Positions 33,402 through 44,989 of a DNA stretch of 64,000 nucleotides are shown here, piece by piece. Both the position numbers and the translations under genes were made by a program. Source of the DNA: Dendrobium chrysotoxum (taxonomy: Eukaryota > Streptophyta > Magnoliopsida > Asparagales > Orchidaceae); the NCBI GenBank assembly GCA_019925795.1, contig CM034305.1, positions 67,010,573 to 67,074,572 of the forward strand, in the 5' to 3' direction. Each line of letters opens with the position of its first letter. Position 1 is the first letter of the stretch. Under the pieces are notes generated by a model. That model saw only the letters and a list, made by a program, of their open reading frames with translations, did no database searches and was not told the origin of the DNA.

Positions 33402-34391
33402 ATGGAAGCTATACATTTATTAAGAGGTTTGATGGAGAAGTATAGAGAGAATAAGGAGAATCTACATATGATATTTATTGATTTAGAGAAAGCATATGAT
33501 AAAGTTCCAAGAGAAGTGCTATGGAGAGTTCTAGAAAAGAAAGAGATTAATAATGTTTATATTCAAGTCATTAAGGGTATGTATGTAGGAGCTGTTACTT
33601 TTGTTCAAACACAAGGTGCTTTGACCAAGTATTTTCCTATTTCGGTTGGATTACATCAAGGATTAGCCTTACGCCCATATATTTTTGCTTTAGTCATGGA
33701 TGTTCTCACTAAACATTTGCAAGAGGTTGTTACCTGGTGTATGTTTTTTGCTGATGATATTCTTCTTATTGATAAGACTAGAGAGGGATTTGAAGATAAA
33801 CTTGAATTGTGGTGGTCAATCTTAGAGTCTAAAGAGTTTTGTTTGAGTATATCTAAAACTAAATATATGGAGTATAATTTTAGTAATAATAGATTTAGTT
33901 GGGGGATTGTGACTTTGGGTGATCGAGTCGTTCATAAGAGTACACGTTTTTGATATCTTGGAACTATTGTTCAAAGTGACGGTGAAATAGATGAGGATAT
34001 TATTAGTAAAATTCAAATTGGATGGTTGAAGTGGAAGAATGCATCGGGCTTGTTGTGTGATAGAAAAGCCCCCCTCAAACTTAAGAGACAATTCTATAAT
34101 ATGGTGGTGAGCTCTGCATTGCTTATAGTGTACAATGTTGGCCATTAAAAAAGAAGCATAATATTAAGTGTTGCAGAGAAGAGGATGCTCAGGTGGATGA
34201 GTGCCTTTAATCTTGAGACAGGATACGAAATGAGTTTAGACGTCAAAAGGTTGGAGTAGCTCCAGTGGAAGATAAGATTAGAGTGAGTCGCCTTAGATGA
34301 TTTGTTCACATAAAATGTCGACCTTCAGATGACCCGATTAGGAAATTAGATGTATTAGATTTGGCTTATATCAAGAAAGGTAGAGGTAAAC
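33402..34391 (+). pseudogene. LINE (RTE) reverse transcriptase remnant
   Basis: Open from 33402 to a TGA at 33951, where relatives have Arg in F-R-Y-L-G (CGA to TGA, a typical methyl-C decay). Motifs: MIFIDLEKAYDKVPREVLWR with the first catalytic Asp, SVGLHQGLALRPYIFALVMD and the FADD box in CMFFADDILLID. After the stop YLGTIVQSDGEIDEDIISKI and GWLKWKNASGLLCDRKAPLK continue, followed by further shifts and stops. The N-terminal half (endonuclease and RT start) is missing through 5' truncation at insertion. Confidence 0.88.
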
Positions 34392-36213
34392 TGATGCAGG
34401 ACTAATATGCTTGAATGAAAATTGGGTTTTGCACGAGTTACTTAGAGAGCAATTAGTTGATTAAAATTCGCTAGCAATTGAACGATAAAGTAAAACAAAG
34501 GAGCAGTGCTTGCGTTTAGGCTAAACCACATATAACAATGCTTGAACAAATAAATAGATTAGAGAATCAAAGTAAAGCTAATGTAGTAGGTGCTCACACA
34601 TAATCCCTCCATTAACATTAAGACAAGAAAACATAAAGGGTACACTCAAATGATCCTACATTTACTAGGCTTTTAGCAGAGGAAATGGTTCAGCTCTTGC
34701 ACGATTCCGTCATCACCTACAAGGTCAGGAGAATAACGATGTAATTGACAAGGCAAGAAAGTTTACCCTAACCGGAGAGGAATCGTTGTCAGATAGTCTC
34801 CACTTGTCGACCAATGGTACTGGTGAGAAATCGTAGGAGGCGAGTAAGATCGTCTAGGAGTGTGGGAGTATCCGGAGGGGAAGCCGCTATGAATCGGCCG
34901 CGGATAGCCCACCTTCCTTTCTTCCTTTGATCGTCGATCGTATCCACCAAAGTGATGTGGATCCGGTCAAGGTATTCTTCAACTGTACTCTCGTAGTCAA
35001 ACCCGACGTCGAAGAACGGAGAACGGAGGATGTCGACGTTGTCGTCTTCGTCAAGTCTTAGTCTGTAATCCCTTGTGGGCACTTCCATTCATGTTGGAGA
35101 AGGATAGATGAGTAGGAGAAGATGAACCCTTGTTACCCTTGACGTTAATTCCTTGGAAAAGTAGGATCCCTACTTAGGAATCTAAGTAAAAGAGGGAAGG
35201 AGGGGGGCGGCCAAGTGGAGAGGGGTGGGGAGAAGTTAGGGTTCGGCTAAGGAAGGGTGAGGGATTCCAAAATCTGGAATAATTTTCAGATTTTTGAAAT
35301 TGGAAGGGAACTAAAGAAGGAAATTAAGATTTAATGGGAAGAGGGGTTGGGAAAAGAGAGAGAGGGATTGGAGAGAGAGAGGGGCCGGCGGTCATAAGGG
35401 GAGAGAAGGGCATTGGGGATGCATTTAATGCTTAATTGATTTGGAATTAAGGAATAGGAAAGTTTTAATTGGGTCCAATTAAATTTAAAATTTCAAAGGA
35501 GTTAAATTAAGAAACTTTCCTAAAATAGATTAGAGTTAATTAGGAAAGTATTTAACTCAAATCCAAGTGGAATTTGAATTTGGAATTCTTTCCAAATAAT
35601 TCTAATTTAAATTAGGCAACTAAATTAAGGGAAGGGAGGGGAAAAAGTGGCCGGCGGGTGGGGGATTTGAGAGGGGCGGCCGTGAGGTGGTGGGAAGGAT
35701 TTGGGTGGCGGTTTGGAGGGGGAAGGGCCGTGGGGTAGGGGACGGTGGGAAGGGGCTCGCGGTTTGGGGGAGGGAGGGGGAGAGGGGGAAGGGGCCGTGG
35801 GTTGGGGAAGAGGGGAAGGAGAAGGGGAAGGGGAGAGAAGAACTAAAATTTAAAACCACGAACCCGACACATCAAAGTTGGTGGGTGATGCACTTCCTTC
35901 TCCAAAGGATCTCTCCAAGCTCTCAAACTCACATATGCAGAAATTTTTTTTATAATAAGTATTCATCATCAACAAAAGAGACTAAAGGGGCTATATATAA
36001 GCCTCATACAAAGACTCAAGAAAGAAAAGACCACGTTGCCCTTAGGGCTTACAAACAACATAATAAAACACTCCCTTAAGTAAGGGTAAAACAGTCAACA
36101 GAAATAAAAGAAATAAAACCACATAATGAATTTAGAAATATAAAGACTCGATCGTGGCCGTAGATCGACGGCCACGTCTACGGTAAACTTTCCAAGTATG
36201 GATGTCCTCATCA
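34392..36213 (-). repeat. Solo LTR inserted in the LINE, 1822 bp
   Basis: Flanked by an exact TAAAC duplication (34387-34391 and 36214-36218). Ends TGATGCAGGAC and GTCCTCATCA are inverted relatives with TG...CA. On the minus strand it shows a U3-like start, GGGCAACGTGGTCTTTTC, the TATA region GGCTTATATATAGCC (35990) and TTGTTGATGATGAATA, as LTR promoters do. The G-rich stretch 35640-35840 gives spurious ORFs. A 99-codon minus ORF at 34789-35088 (MEVPTRDYRLRLDEDDN) has no recognised family. The LTR copy at 29295-30805 belongs to the same family in the same orientation. Confidence 0.82.
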
Positions 36214-36399
36214 TAAACCTAAAAAGACTTGGTTAGAAAATATTAAAAATGTCCTTTCTTTATTAAATTTAAATGAGAATTTGACTCTTAACATGACACA
36301 ATGGAGAAAAATGATTTATATAGCCGACCCCACATAGTGAGATAAAGACTTGATATTATTGTTGTTGTATTGATTCTTACTGAGTAATTCCAATCCACT

Positions 36400-36960
36400 C
36401 AAATATTTTCCACACTAAATCAGCTACTGAAAAAGTCAAACATATCATACCACTAGTTGGCTATACCCATCAAAGTTTCCCCAAGTCAAAGACAAAACCA
36501 ACTTGTGCACTAGTCATCTAGAAATTACTCAGTGACTACTAATCGATCTCCATCCACTCGTCAAAGATTACTTAGCCTTGGACTATTTTGTCGGAGTAGG
36601 AATAGTCGGTACCTATGGGGTACTGTTGGTCAAGAATTGGTGAGTACTGCATGGCAATTAACCACCACTCGGGCACACATGAACCGTGCACTGGATAAAC
36701 ACCATACATATTCAAAACTCTCCAGGTTACTAGGGCAAAGCCAATTCAACTAAGGGTCTATTTGCACAGTTAAATATCAAATGAGTCAAAAACCAAAGAA
36801 AAATCACTTGTGACCACACCACCCTTATCTATATAAAGAGTGTATGGTCAAAAGCTTAGGAGGAGCCTCTTTTTTTGCTAAGAGTACTTTCTTCTAGTTC
36901 TCGAATTAATCAGGCTAAGTTGATGGTCAAATCAATTGTTGTTTCAACATCGCTTGCATT
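36400..36960 (+). repeat. Possible LTR fragment
   Basis: A TCTATATAAAGAGTGTATGG TATA region at 36829, preceded by CACTCGGGCACACATGAACC and followed by a CT-rich leader-like part, resembles plant LTR promoters. No ends or partner are visible. Confidence 0.3.
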
Positions 36961-38768
36961 GAACAGAACTTGACTCTTCAAACGAAACCATTCAGAAAAT
37001 AAGAATGGCTTCTTTTCTCTAAGCTACCAAATTGTTTAGTGCTCTGTCGAAAGATCTTATTATGAGGATCTCGAGTAGTTTTGGATCAATGATCAATCAT
37101 CATCATTCCAAAATTATAGCCAAAAGTAGCAAGAAGACATGTTAAGCACCAAAAACATCAATGTATATAGGCTTTTTAGCAAATTGGAGCGCAACTGTTC
37201 TAACAATCAAACGTAATAAGTTTCGGTAAAATAAAGATTTTTGTCTCATGGTAGTCCTATCACAATCCCCCCGAAGAAATTTTGTTTTTCTTCTCGTTGG
37301 ACACAACATAGTAATTTCAACTCCTTAAGTACAACTGATATTGAACATTTTATCAAGAAACCAAATAACTTGCTACCAAATTGTCAGCCAATAGTAATTT
37401 CTCATTGGTGACAACTTCTGAGGTCTAATCCACAAGCTATATCCAGCTTGCTCCACATCAAGCACAAGCTGGATTATGCTTTGTTCCGCAATGAGGTGAT
37501 ATGCCTGTACTCAAAACCAACATAAAAACTCCTTTACCTACGACCAACTTGACAAGCAAACTACTCTTAGCTTAATTTGCAACCCATCATTTCAAAAGGG
37601 CACCCCCTAACAAGGTTTATTAATTAAATGCCTTCATATAGGATACATACAAATAACTCATGGAAAACCACATGACTTAAGGCCTTGTTTGGGACTGCTT
37701 TTTTAATGCTTTAGAAGCAACTTTCAAATACAAAAATGTTTTGAACTAAAAATTTTTTATACTAAAAAGTTGCTTTAGAAAGCAATAAGAAAGTCATCCC
37801 AAACGAAATCTTAATAAAGAAAAAACATGGTTGCCATAACTGCAAAATCAAATTAATATGCATCTAATAAGAGAAACATACAAACATGTTATCAAATAAC
37901 ACAAGAAATTTTACATGGATATCGTGATAAACCGTTGGTGGATGCCGTTGGGTGTCTAAAAATACAGGCCAGATTAAAAGCTTCTTTTGAATAGCTAAAG
38001 TCAAATATGCAAGGAATAATGAATTTGCATGAGCAGGTAAAGGTCAATTTTTTTAAGAAAAGGCAACTTAAAATTTGAATATAACACACATCCACAACCC
38101 AAACCATCACAAAAAAGGATAAATTGCATAACTTCATAACTCAATAAAGCCGCCTATGACATAAAAATCTAAATATTTAGAAAAAGTAAACCTAACTGGG
38201 CAACATTCGGATCAACGAATGACACCAATGACAGACAACAAAGAAAAAACTTGTCATTTTAGCCTTACCATGTTTGTCAAACTTAGGTTTATATTCAACA
38301 GAAAGTAAATACTATGACTTTGGATGAAGCTTGAAGTCACATTAAGAAATTTAAATGCCAATTATTTGGCATCCAAGGCCCATTAAAAAACAATCAGATT
38401 ATTGGACCGATGCTGCAGAAGCATGGTTCATGGAAAGCTAAATGCTTGAAGGGAGAAAAAAAAAAAGACCAGATGGGTACCATGAATTATATTTAGCAAA
38501 ACAAGCAACTTTACTTGCTTACCATTACTATTATATTTGATATTGTCAACAATTCAATACAAGTTGCCCATATTACATTCACATGCAACAAGAACATCCT
38601 TTGACAAAACTTTCGCCACACAAGTTCTTAATTATACAAAAAACACTATACAACCAAAAAGCAAGAAATTACATATGGCAGTCAAATTAATCATATCACC
38701 TAGCTTGAGATCATCAAACAAACCAAGGCGGTATAGTTCTTCCTTTCTTCTTGAAAAAGAAACCTTTC
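36961..38768. other. No gene seen apart from one MITE; 3' side of SAM gene
   Basis: AT-rich. The last few hundred bases before 38769 may be the 3' UTR of the SAM-domain gene. Short ORFs show no family resemblance. Confidence 0.45.
37681..37811. mobile_element. Tourist-like MITE, 131 bp
   Basis: Begins GGCCTTGTTTGGGACTGC, ends ATCCCAAACGAAATCT, flanked by TAA on each side; whole-length hairpin. Confidence 0.8.
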
Positions 38769-39452
38769 TCATGAGTCCCTGCTCCTGTTGAGCTTCTGGA
38801 TCGCACAGTACATCTTCCTTCTCGACCCGACCGCATTGATCCCCATATCCCTAAGATCCTCCAGCGTCAGCATCGGCAGCACCTCATCATTTACCTCGTG
38901 TATCTCAAAAACCGGCGTGTATTGTCCAAGCCCTAACCCCTCGAGAAACGACCGCACTCCTCCCGCCCACCCTTTGCATCCCTCTTCCGAGGGCTCGTCC
39001 CCTCCGTTGGAAACCCTAACCCTGAAAGAAGCCCGACGGTCGTTCCTGTCCGAAGGACTTTCGGAATCCTCCACGTACTCATCATCTCTAGCGTCCTCCC
39101 CGCCGCTTGACTTCAAATCAGCACCTGCGGGATCAAATCCGTTGTCGATTCGAGAGTTCCAGTTCGTCCGAGCCCTCCTCGTGGAAGCTGGGGCGGTGGC
39201 TCGAGGTTTGGTGGAGGGTTTAGACCCGACAAGGGTCGAGGAGGTAGAGAGGGGTTTGGAGAGCTTAGGGCGGCGAGAGGAGGGATCGTATGAGGCCGAG
39301 GCTGTGGGCTGGTCTCCGATTTCGCCGAGGCGGACGCTGGGGCGGCGCTGCCGTTTGGAGGTTGAGGAGGGGATGAGGGTTTCTTGTGCCGGATGTAAAG
39401 GGGTCGGTGGGCCACCATTTTCCGGCGGGTCTAGCGGGTGGAGGTCACCCAT
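38769..39452 (-). CDS. SAM-domain protein, single exon
   Basis: 227 codons without intron. The first ~150 residues are Pro/Ser/Arg-rich and look disordered (HPLDPPENGGPPTP; EDARDDEYVEDSE). The C-terminal ~70 residues form a sterile alpha motif: WAGGVRSFLEGLGLGQYTPV, a FEIHEVNDEVLPMLTLEDL block and DMGINAVGSRRKMYCAIQKL. The layout matches small plant SAM-domain proteins of unknown function; SAM domains bind each other, other proteins or RNA. The start at 39452 is the first ATG of the frame and gives the conserved-looking MGDLHPLD. A TATA box lies 215 bases upstream. The sequence is GC-rich compared with its surroundings (coding for many Pro and Arg). No damage is visible. Confidence 0.85.
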   Translation of the reverse strand: MGDLHPLDPPENGGPPTPLHPAQETLIPSSTSKRQRRPSVRLGEIGDQPTASASYDPSSRRPKLSKPLSTSSTLVGSKPSTKPRATAPASTRRARTNWNSRIDNGFDPAGADLKSSGGEDARDDEYVEDSESPSDRNDRRASFRVRVSNGGDEPSEEGCKGWAGGVRSFLEGLGLGQYTPVFEIHEVNDEVLPMLTLEDLRDMGINAVGSRRKMYCAIQKLNRSRDS

Positions 39453-39662
39453 TGGAACTCTAGAGAAGATTGAAAGGTAGAGTAATAGAGAGAAGGCTGC
39501 ACTCGAGAGTAATGGATAGACCAGAGGCGGTGGTGTTCTGACTTTCGATGGAGGACGGAATAAAAAGAGTAGCTAAGGAAAGCGTAAGATGGAAGCCGCC
39601 TGTGGACTTCTTGGCGTTGAATTACTGGCACCCATAAGGCCATAACACAATTGAGATTTGGC

Positions 39663-39669
39663 TTTATAT
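39663..39669 (-). promoter_or_regulatory. TATA box of the SAM-domain gene
   Basis: ATATAAA on the minus strand (in GACATATAAAGCC), about 210 bases before the start codon, leaving a leader of roughly 180 bases. Confidence 0.5.
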
Positions 39670-39699
39670 GTCTCCTCATATAGAAAAATTATTTTGTTC

Positions 39700-41119
39700 G
39701 GAATTTCGATAGGAAGAATAAAAAATATGTATAAAAATTTGATATATATTATATATAAATTTATAGGCAGTGTGTACACTTATAATAATTTAAATGTGCA
39801 TTTTAATTAATTCAATATTTATAATAATTAAAATAATATTAATAATTAAAAGTATATCTTATTTGAATGTTGAGAATATCAAAATTAACATCGAGATTAA
39901 TTTATGCATTTTAGAAATTAGCAATTAGAACATTATTCTAATTTAATCTTTTATTAATTCAATATTTAATGAACTAATAAAAATATTATGTAACATATTG
40001 ATGATATGATATATTAGAGAGTATCAACTTGAATTTGATATTCCGCCTTATAGGCTTTATTATAAAGATGAAGGCAATATCTTTCTTTCACCATGAAATA
40101 TTTAAAATTATTTGAAATTAATTTTCATTTTTAATAATTAAACAAAATATCTTATTAAATTACTATTTTGTGTTGATAAAAATGAAATGCAATAATGAAA
40201 AAAATACTGAGATTTAATAATTGTAAGTCAGTCATATTTTCACTATAACTTGAAAAAAAAATTAAGGAGCTATTTTGTTTTGAAGTATTTTCGCTATGTA
40301 TGCAAAGTAAATTAAATATAAGGGATTTGAATTTTCAGGTGCTTGTTGAAAGAAAGACAAATGCAAAATAATCTGTTTAAATAATCATATTGAATATATT
40401 TAGAATTGTCTTGATTTTGTTGAATTCCAAATACATTAAGAAAGTGATGCTTTACGAGCCCCCCTCAGCCACCAGTCAGCCAGCCACTAGTGACTATCGC
40501 CGGTCACATGCCACCACCGGCGACCATTGACCGCTGCTACTATGACCATTAGGTTTTATATTGATTCTTACATTTTATAAGAAGTTTTTGCTCCATCAAG
40601 AATCCCACATATGATTGTTGGATTGAATACAAGATTTTGTGGGCAACATGTTGAACAATTTATTAAAAAGAGGTTATGTCATAATGACTATGCATGTATG
40701 ATTGTACTTTTTGGAGCATTCTAGTTTATATTTTTCGAATTTTTTTTTTGTCTATGTGTTTTTTATATTTATTTCTTATTTTATTTATATTTTTTATGAT
40801 CTAATAGTTATTTATGCATCATTGTATTTGCTACATAAAATTTCATTAAATAACAAAAAGGAACGATTGATTGCTTTGCTCTTACCGTTATCCTCTTAGT
40901 TAGTTTTTGCACCCCATTTTCTTCTTGTAAGCGATATCCTTATTTGGAGGCCCACGGCCCACCCCATCGCTCTTACCATTATCCTCACATGTGAGATAAA
41001 ATATACGGTAGAGTAAGCAGTATCCTTATTTGGAGGCCCACGGCCCATGGCCCAAGCTCTCGCACTCCTTGGTGTAAGTAGAACTGAATTTGAAAGCATA
41101 GGAGAGAGGAGAAAGGCCG

Positions 41120-41150
<31 letters not shown>

Positions 41151-42715
41151 GGGACTCCATGGTGTAAGTAGGCGGCCTTTGCTCTCGGTCCTTAATATAA
41201 ATAAAAGGGAGTATATATGATGTTCGCATTCGAATAATATAAATTTATTAATATTTTGATATATTATAGGCGATCCTTACTTAATATAAATAAAAGGGAA
41301 TATATAGGATGTTCGCCTCCGAGTAGATGGAGAGACTCGTGGTGTGCATTATAGGGCTGTCATCAAATAATCAATATGACGATGTTGATGTCGATAATGG
41401 CTAACGTTAGTGATAATATCCAAATAAATCAGCTTTAAGTGCAACATAAATATTTTACAACAAGATTAAGACCAACATCTTTGATGAATGTCAACATAAA
41501 AATCTCTAATTAATAGTTACCTAAATAAAATGCATCAACCACAACTATAAATCATTTATATTCATCAGTGTCATCATCTCTAGATGGCATCATAGAGCAA
41601 CAACATCATTAATGAAGCATGTCATCAACGAAAAACATAACATATGTCATTGTTGAGTCACATTATATATTGTATCATCAAACATCATAATAATACTTTT
41701 TTGTCATTGAACATCATATAATATCATGCATATCATATATAATAACACATCATCACACACAAAAAAAAAAAAAACATTTAATTCATGATGGAAGTGATTG
41801 CCTTCTTCAACATTCCTTGAATTATGAAGAGTTTTCTTCAAATTAACTGAATCTAAATCTATTTGAGATTTAAACCAGGCTACATTGGTTTATTGATTGT
41901 AATTTCTAGGCCCAGTTGGAATGAATGAAGGAGACTGAAGCAGTATAGCTAGGCAGCAGTTCTCATGGCCCATCAGCCCATTTAGGCTTGGGCTTTCCTA
42001 GCTAGGTGATCAAACAGATTATAAAGCTAGTTGTTTTTTTCTACTTTTTAAAATATAAATAAAAAATTGTATTTGTTTTTTATAATTTAAAAGGGTATTT
42101 TGATGAGAAGCTGAAAAAAAAAATTGTAGGATTTATATACAGTGTTTATGACTTCACAATGAAGGAATCTGTTTTATTTTTATTTATTTATTTTTTTTTC
42201 ATTTTTTAAAGTTCAAATTTTTATTTAATTTTTTTAATATAGTTAATAAATTTATTTTTTATTTTTAGTATATATATTTTTTAATTTAAAGTTTGATTGG
42301 TAGGTTGCATAATATTGAAAAAACTTCTCTTAATATATGCTATTCAAAGAGTAAAATATATATAACATTAAAATTATCAGTGTTTCCTCATAAAGAATAT
42401 TGAAATAGAAAGACCAATGCATATATAGTTTAGCATATCAAATATTAATTTATTTTATCCATTAATAATAAATAAACAATTTGAAAAAAAGTAAATAAAA
42501 ATATATAGAAAAGAATGAAGAAATATAAATTGAAAACTATTTATCAAAATTTATAGAAATAAAATAGCAATTCAAAGTGCTCAAACCAGTAAGAAAAATA
42601 AATATTATATTGAAAACAAAAGGAAGATTAAGAAAAGAAGTTTACATTAATGAATAAAATATACACAAGCTATGATAAAATGATTATTCTTTGCTTGTAG
42701 GTCTCATAAGATTAA
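39700..42715. other. AT-rich intergenic DNA, no gene seen
   Basis: Contains a short CACC/CGGTCAC-rich patch (40455-40545) like the middle of the LTR fragments at 22150 and 60200, a (CT)n run at 41124-41151, and a near-duplicated stretch (TATCCTTATTTGGAGGCCCACGGCCC at 40936 and 41023, quoted here by its first words: TATCCTTATTTGGAGGCCCA). No ORF is convincing. Confidence 0.5.
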
Positions 42716-42828
42716 GGCTTCATTTGAGACGGCTTTTTTTATTGGTTTTTAAAACATCTTTTTAATTTAAAAATTAAAATTTTTATACTAGAAAGCTGCT
42801 TTAAGAAGCTGTAGAAAAAGCCATCCCA
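42716..42828. mobile_element. Tourist-like MITE, partner of the next copy
   Basis: Begins GGCTTCATTTGAGACGGC after a TAA; its right end (AGCCATCCCAAG) runs directly into the next copy, which seems to have inserted into it. Confidence 0.7.
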
Positions 42829-42959
42829 AGACTTCGTTTGGAACAACTTTCTTATTGTTTATTAAAGTAGTTTTTTGGTACAAATTATTTTGAACTAAAA
42901 ATTTTTTGTACTAAAAAACTGTTTTAGGAAGCAGTAAAAAAGGTGCCCCAAACAAAGCC
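42829..42959. mobile_element. Tourist-like MITE
   Basis: GACTTCGTTTGGAACAAC on the left and CCCAAACAAAGCC on the right, followed by TAA; full-length hairpin. Confidence 0.75.
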
Positions 42960-43212
42960 TAAGATATTTCAAAATTTTCCCATGCATGTAAATCAATATG
43001 GATGCATGAAACAGAACTCAAAATGTATTTTTATTGGAATAATGATAAGGAAAAGTAAGGTTTTATTTATTAAATTGATTAATTTCATTCATTATATATC
43101 ACTTGTTTTTTTTATTGCAAAGATATTTATTCATTAATATTTTTTTACTTATCCTCCATTAATCCAATGCATGAAAGCATCTGACATGAATCTAGTCTAC
43201 TTATTGCCAATC

Positions 43213-43296
43213 ACAGTAGGGTAGTTCTGAGGATACTGCAATCCACTGAGGCCCCCTCCAAAGCACTGAGCTGCTTCTTGAATACCAAACAAACTT
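43213..43296 (-). pseudogene. Possible last-exon remnant of an unknown gene
   Basis: Minus-strand frame FGIQEAAQCFGGGLSGLQ followed by YPQNYPTVIGNK and a TAG. The residue choice looks protein-like and there are AG acceptor candidates just before it, but no upstream exons are found to the right. It could equally be a chance frame of about 30 codons. Confidence 0.25.
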
Positions 43297-43444
43297 CACA
43301 TGCCCACAGTTTCTTTCACAGGCCTCTATGTTTATTTATAACATATATGTGTAATTAGGTATGTTCACTGAGAAAAAAACTTGAGAGACTCTTCACTCTT
43401 CATTGGTTGGGTGCAATCAGCAATAATAATAAAAAAAAAACCTT

Positions 43445-43665
43445 GAATGGCCACTACACCAAAAGACGTCATTGTGCTTTCTGTAACTTCCCAGGAGGTC
43501 ACCCATCCCAGAATTTCTTCGGGATGAACACGCTTAACTGCGGAGTTTCTTAAATGGAATTATAACAATTACATCAAAAGACGACTCGATGTTTAAGAGT
43601 TTAGCTTCTTTTACTTAAGGAGTTTCACATGTAATATATTAATTATATAATGCCTTCCTAGGTCC
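43445..43665 (-). repeat. Cassandra-like TRIM LTR carrying a 5S rRNA-derived segment
   Basis: On the minus strand, positions 43548-43484 read AACTCCGCAGTTAAGCGTG, then a diverged middle, then GGGATGGGTGACCTCCTGGG and AAGT, i.e. the 3' two-thirds of plant 5S rRNA including the internal promoter region. It is preceded by TTGATGTAATTGTTATAATT. A 5S-derived domain inside an LTR is the hallmark of Cassandra elements. The 5' third of 5S is absent and the middle is altered, so it is not a 5S gene. LTR ends are not resolved. Confidence 0.65.
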
Positions 43666-44195
43666 TACCCAACATACTGGACAGTGCATGCACACCTCTA
43701 TGAACAGTGCCACCAATAGAAATATATAGACAATGCATGTATTTGTGCAAGCAAGTGGTGGGAACTATTTGCAATATTGATCAATTTCTTTGCTTAGATA
43801 CATGCTCAATGCATGGCTAATGGCTTTTTCTCTGTGCTCACTGGTCAGAGACTCAATTATTTAGCTACACTTGGGAGACAACATGTTAGATGTGTGATAT
43901 TTATTATAATTTTTAGTATTGGAATGAATTCATATCTGGAAGGGATAAATCTGTATATTTAATAGCAAAGAATGGGCCTTCTTTGTCACTGATAGAGTAG
44001 GCCAGCAAGCAATTCCTTAACTGGATTGGTACAGTTGTCTTCTTACTGTTCTATTTGCATCTTTAATTATTATTATTATTTTTAGTTTGGTGATGATATT
44101 TTAATGATTCCATTATAATTAGATTATGAAATTGATATATTTTGTACCTTAAACATCAATAATATTTTAATAAGATTGCTTAAGTAGTATTTTTA

Positions 44196-44319
44196 GGTTT
44201 TGTTTGAGACAACTTACTGTTTTTTTAGACAACTTTTTAGTACAAAAATTTCTGAAACTAGAAATTTTTATATTAGAAAGCTGCTTTAAAATAGTAAGAA
44301 AGTTGTTCCAAACAAAGCC
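44196..44319. mobile_element. Tourist-like MITE
   Basis: GGTTTTGTTTGAGACAAC ... CCAAACAAAGCC with TTA on both sides (44193-44195, 44320-44322). Confidence 0.8.
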
Positions 44320-44353
44320 TTAGATTTTAAATTATAAATTATTTGAAAACTAA

Positions 44354-44463
44354 GATTTTATTTAAGATAACTTTTGATTACTGTTTTTTCGATGCTTTCA
44401 AAATAAAAAAAATTGCTAAAAAATTATTTTAAAAAATAATAAAAAACTACCTCAAACAAAATA
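44354..44463. mobile_element. Tourist-like MITE (diverged)
   Basis: GATTTTATTTAAGATAAC ... CTCAAACAAAATA, flanked by TAA. Only 30 bases from the preceding copy. Confidence 0.65.
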
Positions 44464-44680
44464 TAAGAGTACCGTTTGATATATTTAATTATATATGTAC
44501 CTTCTTCCTTAACTGTTAAAGTGTGATTATTGGTTGTGCTATTAAGGATTTGTACAATATTTTACTTTTGAAGATGTTGTGATAGAAATATATAGTTATC
44601 TTGTGTAAAAGTACATCTTGTCATACAAATAATAGGCACAGTTGAAAAAAATTATTGCTACAACATAATTTTAAGAATAA

Positions 44681-44789
44681 GTCTTTGTTTGCGGCAGCTT
44701 TCTTACTGTTTTATAAAGTTATTTTTTAGTATAAAAATCTCTTAAAAACAAAGAAAAGATAGTGGTCTAAATTTATCCCAAACGAAACT
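44681..44789. mobile_element. Tourist-like MITE (internally deleted)
   Basis: GTCTTTGTTTGCGGCAGC ... ATCCCAAACGAAAC, flanked by TAA on both sides; part of the right arm is missing. Confidence 0.65.
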
Positions 44790-44989
44790 TAATTCTTAAT
44801 AAAATATTATTATTATGACTAATAATCATTTAACTAAAAAAGTGATTATAGCTAAGAAAGAACTAGGTATTATTGGGCACTCTTTTAACACAATTAGTAT
44901 GAGGAAGATAATCGAAAAGCCATCACCTATGCAAGAGGTTTGGGCAATTAAATTTATCCAATCTGGAGGAATGATCTTAGTTGTGTTTA

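Larger units (their letters stand above)
33402..36368 (+). mobile_element. RTE-type LINE, 5'-truncated, split by a solo LTR
   Basis: The two LINE parts, 33402-34391 and 36214-36368, together about 1.1 kb, are flanked by a 13-base duplication with one mismatch (ATTGACTCTTACT at 33389-33401, ATTGATTCTTACT at 36369-36381). The 3' end has NENLTL and WRKMIYIADPT-like text, a stop and a TTGTTGTTG tail. Between GRGK and PKKTW of the protein the 1822-bp solo LTR is inserted with a TAAAC duplication. The LINE is therefore older than the LTR insertion. Confidence 0.88.

Noticed and set aside
35620..36079. ORFs on both strands in the G-rich stretch
   Set aside because: Low-complexity purine tract inside a solo LTR, without protein-like composition.
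38788..39480. 230-codon plus ORF opposite the SAM-domain gene
   Set aside because: The minus strand holds a clear SAM domain and a TATA box; the plus frame is its shadow.
43484..43548. Functional 5S rRNA gene
   Set aside because: The 5' third is missing and the middle is altered; the context fits a Cassandra-type LTR.
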